A stretch of 64,000 bases of DNA, taken from NCBI GenBank assembly GCA_964645715.1, contig CAZYAO010000013.1, positions 14,984-78,983 on the forward strand, given 5' to 3'. The notes beneath the pieces were generated by a model that saw nothing but the letters and a program-made list of their open reading frames with translations, ran no database searches and was not told where the DNA came from. Origin of the DNA: JAUMBM01 sp964645715. GTDB lineage: Bacteria > Bacteroidota > Bacteroidia > Chitinophagales > Saprospiraceae. A program made the position numbers and the translations under genes. This document shows, piece after piece, positions 60,830 to 64,000 of the stretch. The number at the start of each line of letters is the position of its first letter. The first letter of the stretch is position 1.

Positions 60830-61945
60830 CTACGAAAACGCTTTGGCTTCCATCAGGCTGACAAATTCATCAAACAAGTAACTTGCATCATGAGGCCCAG
60901 GAGCTGCTTCCGGATGATATTGTACCGAAAACGCTGGTTTCTCCCGGTGACGAATACCCTCGATGGTATCATCATTGAGGTTGACATGGGTCACTTCAAT
61001 TTCGTGGGCACGCTGGCGTATCGCATCAGGGTCTACGCCAAAACCATGATTCTGACTGGTGATCTCGCAGTGTCCTGTGATGACATTTTTTACCGGGTGA
61101 TTAATTCCCCGATGTCCGTGATGCATCTTGTAAGTAGGAATCCCCAACGCAAGCGCGAGTAGCTGATGGCCGAGGCAGATACCGAACAAAGGTTTTTCTG
61201 CCTCCAGAATTTTTTTGACTGTTGCCACGGCATAGTCCATACTGGCAGGATCCCCCGGACCGTTACTCAGAAAATAGCCATGCGGCTCAAAAGCTGCCAG
61301 CTCCTCAAAAGTAGTCTTAGCAGGAAACACCTTCAGGAAACAGTCTCGACGTACGAAGTTGCGCAGAATATTGCTTTTCGTACCGAAATCCAGCACAGCC
61401 AGGCGATAGCGAGCCTGCGGATACCCCATTGTGTAGGGTTCTGGCGTAGACACAGTACTTGCCAGCTCCAGTCCCGCCATGTCAGGTGCTTCCGACAACA
61501 TGACCGCCAGTTGGGCCTCGTCGAGCAGTTCGCTGGAAATGATAGCATTCATAGCCCCTTTACTGCGAATATGCCGCACGATGGCGCGGGTATCAACATC
61601 CGAAATGCCAATTACGGCTTCATCCTCGAAATAGGACTGAATATCCTCCGATGCCAGGGGGCGGTTGTAGGCCGACGTAAAATTTTTACATACCAGCCCC
61701 GCAATTTTCACCCCTTCGGACTCACTCTCATCGCGTTTAATGCCATAATTACCAATGTGCGCATTGGTTGTCACCAGCAATTGACCTGTATAGGAAGGAT
61801 CTGTAAAAACCTCCTGATAGCCAGTCATGCCTGTCGTAAAGCACAACTCTCCGATGGCAGTGCCCTGCTTACCAGCAGCTTTACCTCTGAATACAGTACC
61901 GTCGGCCAGCAACAAAATAGCTTCCCTCGACTTATTATCCGCCAT
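60830..61945 (-). CDS. carA: Carbamoyl-phosphate synthase small subunit
   Basis: 371 residues. The N-terminal CPSase small-chain domain (LLADGTVFRGKAAGK, TGMTGYQEVFTDPSY) is followed by the class I glutamine amidotransferase with the nucleophile in LFGICLGHQLLAL and the later His/Glu in VQYHPEAAPGP. It supplies ammonia for pyrimidine and arginine synthesis. carB is not in the window. It begins 26 bases after the bifunctional nuclease gene, so the two are probably co-transcribed. Confidence 0.96.
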   Translation of the reverse strand: MADNKSREAILLLADGTVFRGKAAGKQGTAIGELCFTTGMTGYQEVFTDPSYTGQLLVTTNAHIGNYGIKRDESESEGVKIAGLVCKNFTSAYNRPLASEDIQSYFEDEAVIGISDVDTRAIVRHIRSKGAMNAIISSELLDEAQLAVMLSEAPDMAGLELASTVSTPEPYTMGYPQARYRLAVLDFGTKSNILRNFVRRDCFLKVFPAKTTFEELAAFEPHGYFLSNGPGDPASMDYAVATVKKILEAEKPLFGICLGHQLLALALGIPTYKMHHGHRGINHPVKNVITGHCEITSQNHGFGVDPDAIRQRAHEIEVTHVNLNDDTIEGIRHREKPAFSVQYHPEAAPGPHDASYLFDEFVSLMEAKAFS

Positions 61946-61971
61946 AGCTCAGTGCTCCGTTTATATGATTG

Positions 61972-62568
61972 CTAAGATTTTTCCTTCCGTCGGTTGATTT
62001 CATCCCTGATTTCAGCTGCTCGCTCGTAGTCCTCTTCACCCAAAACCTCTTCCAACATACGCGATAAATCATCGATAGACATAGTTGAAAGAGTACGGGA
62101 CTTACCAGCCGGACGTCCGCTGCGGCTTGCTGAAGCTGTTTCTTCTGCTTCTTCCTCTCCCTCCAGTACTATGCCGGCTGCATCCAGAATAAAATCATAA
62201 GTGTAGATAGGACAGCGAAAACGAACTGCCATGGCCAGCGCATCGGAGGTACGCGAGTCAATCTCGAGCAACTCCCCATCCCTGACACAGACCAACCTCG
62301 CATAAAAAACACCTTCCAGCAGATTGTTGATGACAATCTCTTTAAGTGATATATTAAAAGTATCCAAAGCACTTTTAAACAAATCGTGTGTTAACGGCCG
62401 ATTGGGCGTCATTCCTTCAATAGCTACGGCTATGGCCTGTGCTTCAAAACTGCCGATAACAATCGGGAGTCGGCGTGTGCCGTCGCGCTCCCCTAGTACC
62501 ACTGCATAGTTTGTCGAATTGGTAACGCTGTGCGAAAGCGCTACTATATCCATTTCTATTTTTTTCAT
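61972..62568 (-). CDS. Bifunctional nuclease family protein (DUF151) with C-terminal UVR motif
   Basis: 198 residues. The DUF151 core includes YAVVLGERDGTRRLPIVIGSFEAQAIA (residues 22-48) and TSDALAMAVRFRCPIY. The last 45 residues hold a UvrB/C-type motif (EEDYERAAEIRDEINRR). DUF151 proteins have DNase and RNase activity in the few that were tested. The UVR helix pair suggests interaction with UvrC-like or Clp-type partners. It starts a run with carA. Confidence 0.9.
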   Translation of the reverse strand: MKKIEMDIVALSHSVTNSTNYAVVLGERDGTRRLPIVIGSFEAQAIAVAIEGMTPNRPLTHDLFKSALDTFNISLKEIVINNLLEGVFYARLVCVRDGELLEIDSRTSDALAMAVRFRCPIYTYDFILDAAGIVLEGEEEAEETASASRSGRPAGKSRTLSTMSIDDLSRMLEEVLGEEDYERAAEIRDEINRRKEKS

Positions 62569-62864
62569 ATTTACTCCTGGATGTCTCTATCCGTTTAGTA
62601 AAGGAAACAAGCTTTTGGGTGGATGGGTTGCGAACGTGCGGGCTAACGTTGTACGCTGGCTGAAGCAGGAAGCAGACTGTATTTCCGGAGCCTTGCAGAA
62701 CAACGGAAATGAGGCGCCAACCCCATGTCAACAATTTTCGCAAAGATACATAAGTGAATTCAATTCCCGGGGCTTAAGATTATTTTTCCCGCTTACCCGA
62801 TGGTCCTTTTCGGTTGCAGGCAACCAGATATTTTCACCCGGCCCGCGCCCGGCAGGATTCAGGT
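62569..62864. other. Intergenic region between mazG and the nuclease gene
   Basis: 296 bases; a minus-strand TATCTTTG at 62741-62748 matches the -7 box and may drive the nuclease-carA run with a leader of about 170 bases. No gene or clear terminator was recognised. Confidence 0.4.
62741..62748 (-). promoter_or_regulatory. -7 box TATCTTTG upstream of the nuclease-carA run
   Basis: TATCTTTG on the minus strand; no -33 element at normal spacing. The leader to the nuclease ATG would be long. Confidence 0.35.
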
Positions 62865-63638
62865 CTACCAATTTTTTTTCTCAAGCGCTTTGGCTTCATC
62901 CCATAATGCATCCATCTCTGCCAGACTCATTTCCCGCAGATCCCTGTTGGCCGTCTGCTCGATGTATTCAAAGCGCCGCTTGAACTTCTGGTTTACCTTT
63001 TCAAGCGCTGTCTCAGGATCTATACCTTGCCAACGAGCATAATTGATGAGGCTAAACAAGACATCGCCTAGTTCTTCCTCCCTTCGATGTAAAGGCTCAG
63101 CCGCCGCAACTGCTGACCGAAATTCTCCGATCTCTTCCTCTACCTTATCCCACACCTGTGATTCATTTTCCCATTCGAAACCAAACTGCCTGGTCTTATC
63201 CTGCATGCGCATTGCCTTTATCATGGCCGGCAGGGAAGCAGGAACACCTGCCAGTACCGATTTTTTTCCCTCTTTAAGCTTTAGCTGCTCCCAGTTGCGT
63301 TTGACGGTCTCCTCGTCCGTAGCCACTACATCTCCGTAAATGTGCGGATGCCTGGCTACCAGTTTGTCGCAGATACCGTTGAGGGCAGCCGCAATGTCAA
63401 AAGCCCCCTGCTCCTCCCCTATTTTAGCATAAAAAACCATGTGCAACAATAAATCGCCTACCTCCTCTCGTATACCAGCAACATCACCTGCCAAGATGGC
63501 ATCGGCCAGTTCGTAAGTCTCCTCAATCGTAAGATTACGCAGGGTTTCGAAGGTTTGCTTGCGGTCCCAGGGGCACTGCTCGCGCAATTCGTCCATTATC
63601 TGCAACAATCTGGCGAAAGCAGCTAACTTCTGTTCCAT
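62865..63638 (-). CDS. mazG: Nucleoside triphosphate pyrophosphohydrolase MazG
   Basis: 257 residues with two MazG domains. The first has CPWDRKQTFETLRNLTIEETYELADA and EEVGDLLLHMVFYA; the second has KVEEEIGEFRSAV and EEELGDVLFSLINYARW. The E-E-x-x-E plus E-x-x-D sets bind magnesium. It hydrolyses (d)NTPs to monophosphates and pyrophosphate, a housekeeping role. Length matches E. coli MazG (263). It diverges from the last gene in the window. Confidence 0.96.
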   Translation of the reverse strand: MEQKLAAFARLLQIMDELREQCPWDRKQTFETLRNLTIEETYELADAILAGDVAGIREEVGDLLLHMVFYAKIGEEQGAFDIAAALNGICDKLVARHPHIYGDVVATDEETVKRNWEQLKLKEGKKSVLAGVPASLPAMIKAMRMQDKTRQFGFEWENESQVWDKVEEEIGEFRSAVAAAEPLHRREEELGDVLFSLINYARWQGIDPETALEKVNQKFKRRFEYIEQTANRDLREMSLAEMDALWDEAKALEKKNW

Positions 63639-63768
63639 AATATTGTTATTTTTGTAGCGGCAGAATGATAGCAGCGCAGTACTTTTAGCGCTTCAACACT
63701 GTAAAGATAACAAGCAGTGCGGCAGCTGTACTGCTTTTATTTCATCAAACGATTATAATTAGCCAACG

Positions 63769-63972
63769 ATGGAATTCTTGTACATCTTCGGACTGATCTT
63801 CGGCGTATTCTTCATCTCCTTTGGCCTTATCAACCTCAGGCACATCATAACCGGCAACGAATTTAGAGGCAGCTGTGCCAGCAACAATCCGATGCTAAAA
63901 AATGAAATTGGTGAATGTACTGTGTGTGGCAGGCAAACGGGTGAGGAGTGTAAAATGCCGGAAGTAAAATAA
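63769..63972 (+). CDS. Small membrane protein, NqrM-like (DUF539-type)
   Basis: 67 residues. An N-terminal membrane helix (LYIFGLIFGVFFISFGLI) is followed by a short cysteine-rich tail: FRGSC, then GECTVCGRQTGEEC. The order helix, [K/R]GSC, C-x-x-C matches NqrM, a factor needed to mature sodium-pumping NADH:quinone reductase, and similar small membrane proteins of Bacteroidota that co-occur with it. No nqr gene is in view, so the call is by similarity in pattern. The ATG follows a short AT-rich leader, and the gene is complete 28 bases before the window end. Confidence 0.6.
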   Translation: MEFLYIFGLIFGVFFISFGLINLRHIITGNEFRGSCASNNPMLKNEIGECTVCGRQTGEECKMPEVK

Positions 63973-64000
63973 GTTTTGTTTAAAGCCCTCTTGGGTGGCC

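Noticed and set aside
61166..61975. 269-residue plus-strand frame
   Set aside because: Antisense shadow of carA; no motif.

Overview
The window looks like a chromosomal segment of a Bacteroidota bacterium, most likely from the Saprospiria/Chitinophagia side of the phylum. The evidence is a fused LpxC-FabZ protein, a type IX secretion (T9SS) C-terminal sorting domain with SprB-type repeats, a SusC-like TonB receptor with a carboxypeptidase-regulatory N-terminal domain, a SusB-like GH97 enzyme, futalosine-pathway menaquinone synthesis (MqnB), and many promoters with the Bacteroidota -7 box TAnnTTTG. I see no rRNA, tRNA, CRISPR array, insertion sequence or prophage. Nearly everything is conserved core or lineage-specific chromosomal content, densely packed with 4-bp gene overlaps.

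Layout. 1-2.9 kb: the tail of a glycosyltransferase and an outer-membrane barrel protein with helix-hairpin-helix motifs, closed by a good terminator. 3.2-7.9 kb (minus): TolB-like lipoprotein, then GH1 glycosidase, PorV-like protein, mqnB and surE, the middle genes overlapping by 4 bp. 8.1-15.7 kb (plus): lipB, a Bacteroidota-specific small protein, acyl-CoA thioesterase, GH97, an FeS-cluster photolyase and a PgpH-like 7TM-HD phosphodiesterase. 15.7-22.6 kb (minus): MBL hydrolase, large acyl-CoA dehydrogenase, and the lipid A cluster lpxD, lpxC-fabZ, lpxA plus an ABC ATPase. 22.7-24.8 kb (plus): hemC and an NYN-cold-shock fusion. 24.8-29.4 kb (minus): trmD, TonB receptor, SLC13 permease. 29.6-30.8 kb: a LYS1/AlaDH-type dehydrogenase. 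30.9-33.9 kb (minus): a polyhydroxyalkanoate module of phasin-like protein, phaE and class III phaC. 34.3-39.4 kb (plus): dnaE, an RluA-family synthase and miaA, all overlapping. 39.8-44.8 kb: a 1664-residue secreted protein with an N-terminal thioredoxin domain, about ten SprB-like repeats and a T9SS tail. 44.9-47.9 kb (minus): GT2 glycosyltransferase, a RibBA with a degenerate cyclohydrolase half, and a VTC polyphosphate polymerase domain. 48.2-49.5 kb (plus): CBS-pair protein and a thioredoxin-fold protein. 49.6-56.8 kb (minus): SWIM-SNF2 helicase, small membrane protein, lpxB, DUF502, methyltransferase. 57.0-63.6 kb (minus): mazG, bifunctional nuclease, carA, eno, ftsB/divIC-like gene, sucD, DUF6580 and DUF5522. 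The last gene (plus) is a small NqrM-like membrane protein.

The most useful observations are these. (1) The 100-N gap inside sucD is flanked by identical 55-bp sequences, and removing one copy plus the Ns restores an intact 290-residue SucD, so the gap is an assembly artefact. (2) There is a compact class III PHA synthase operon with its own phasin-like gene and a recognisable promoter. (3) The RibBA protein has lost all the zinc cysteines of GTP cyclohydrolase II (RibBX-like). (4) A secreted thioredoxin-SprB-T9SS protein is present. (5) A recurrent TAnnTTTG box sits only 4-15 bases before many start codons, pointing to very short or absent leaders. (6) Several perfect long-stem intergenic hairpins lack T-tracts. 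I did not find an obviously new multi-gene system; the most unusual architectures are the thioredoxin-SprB protein and the helix-hairpin-helix/barrel protein.
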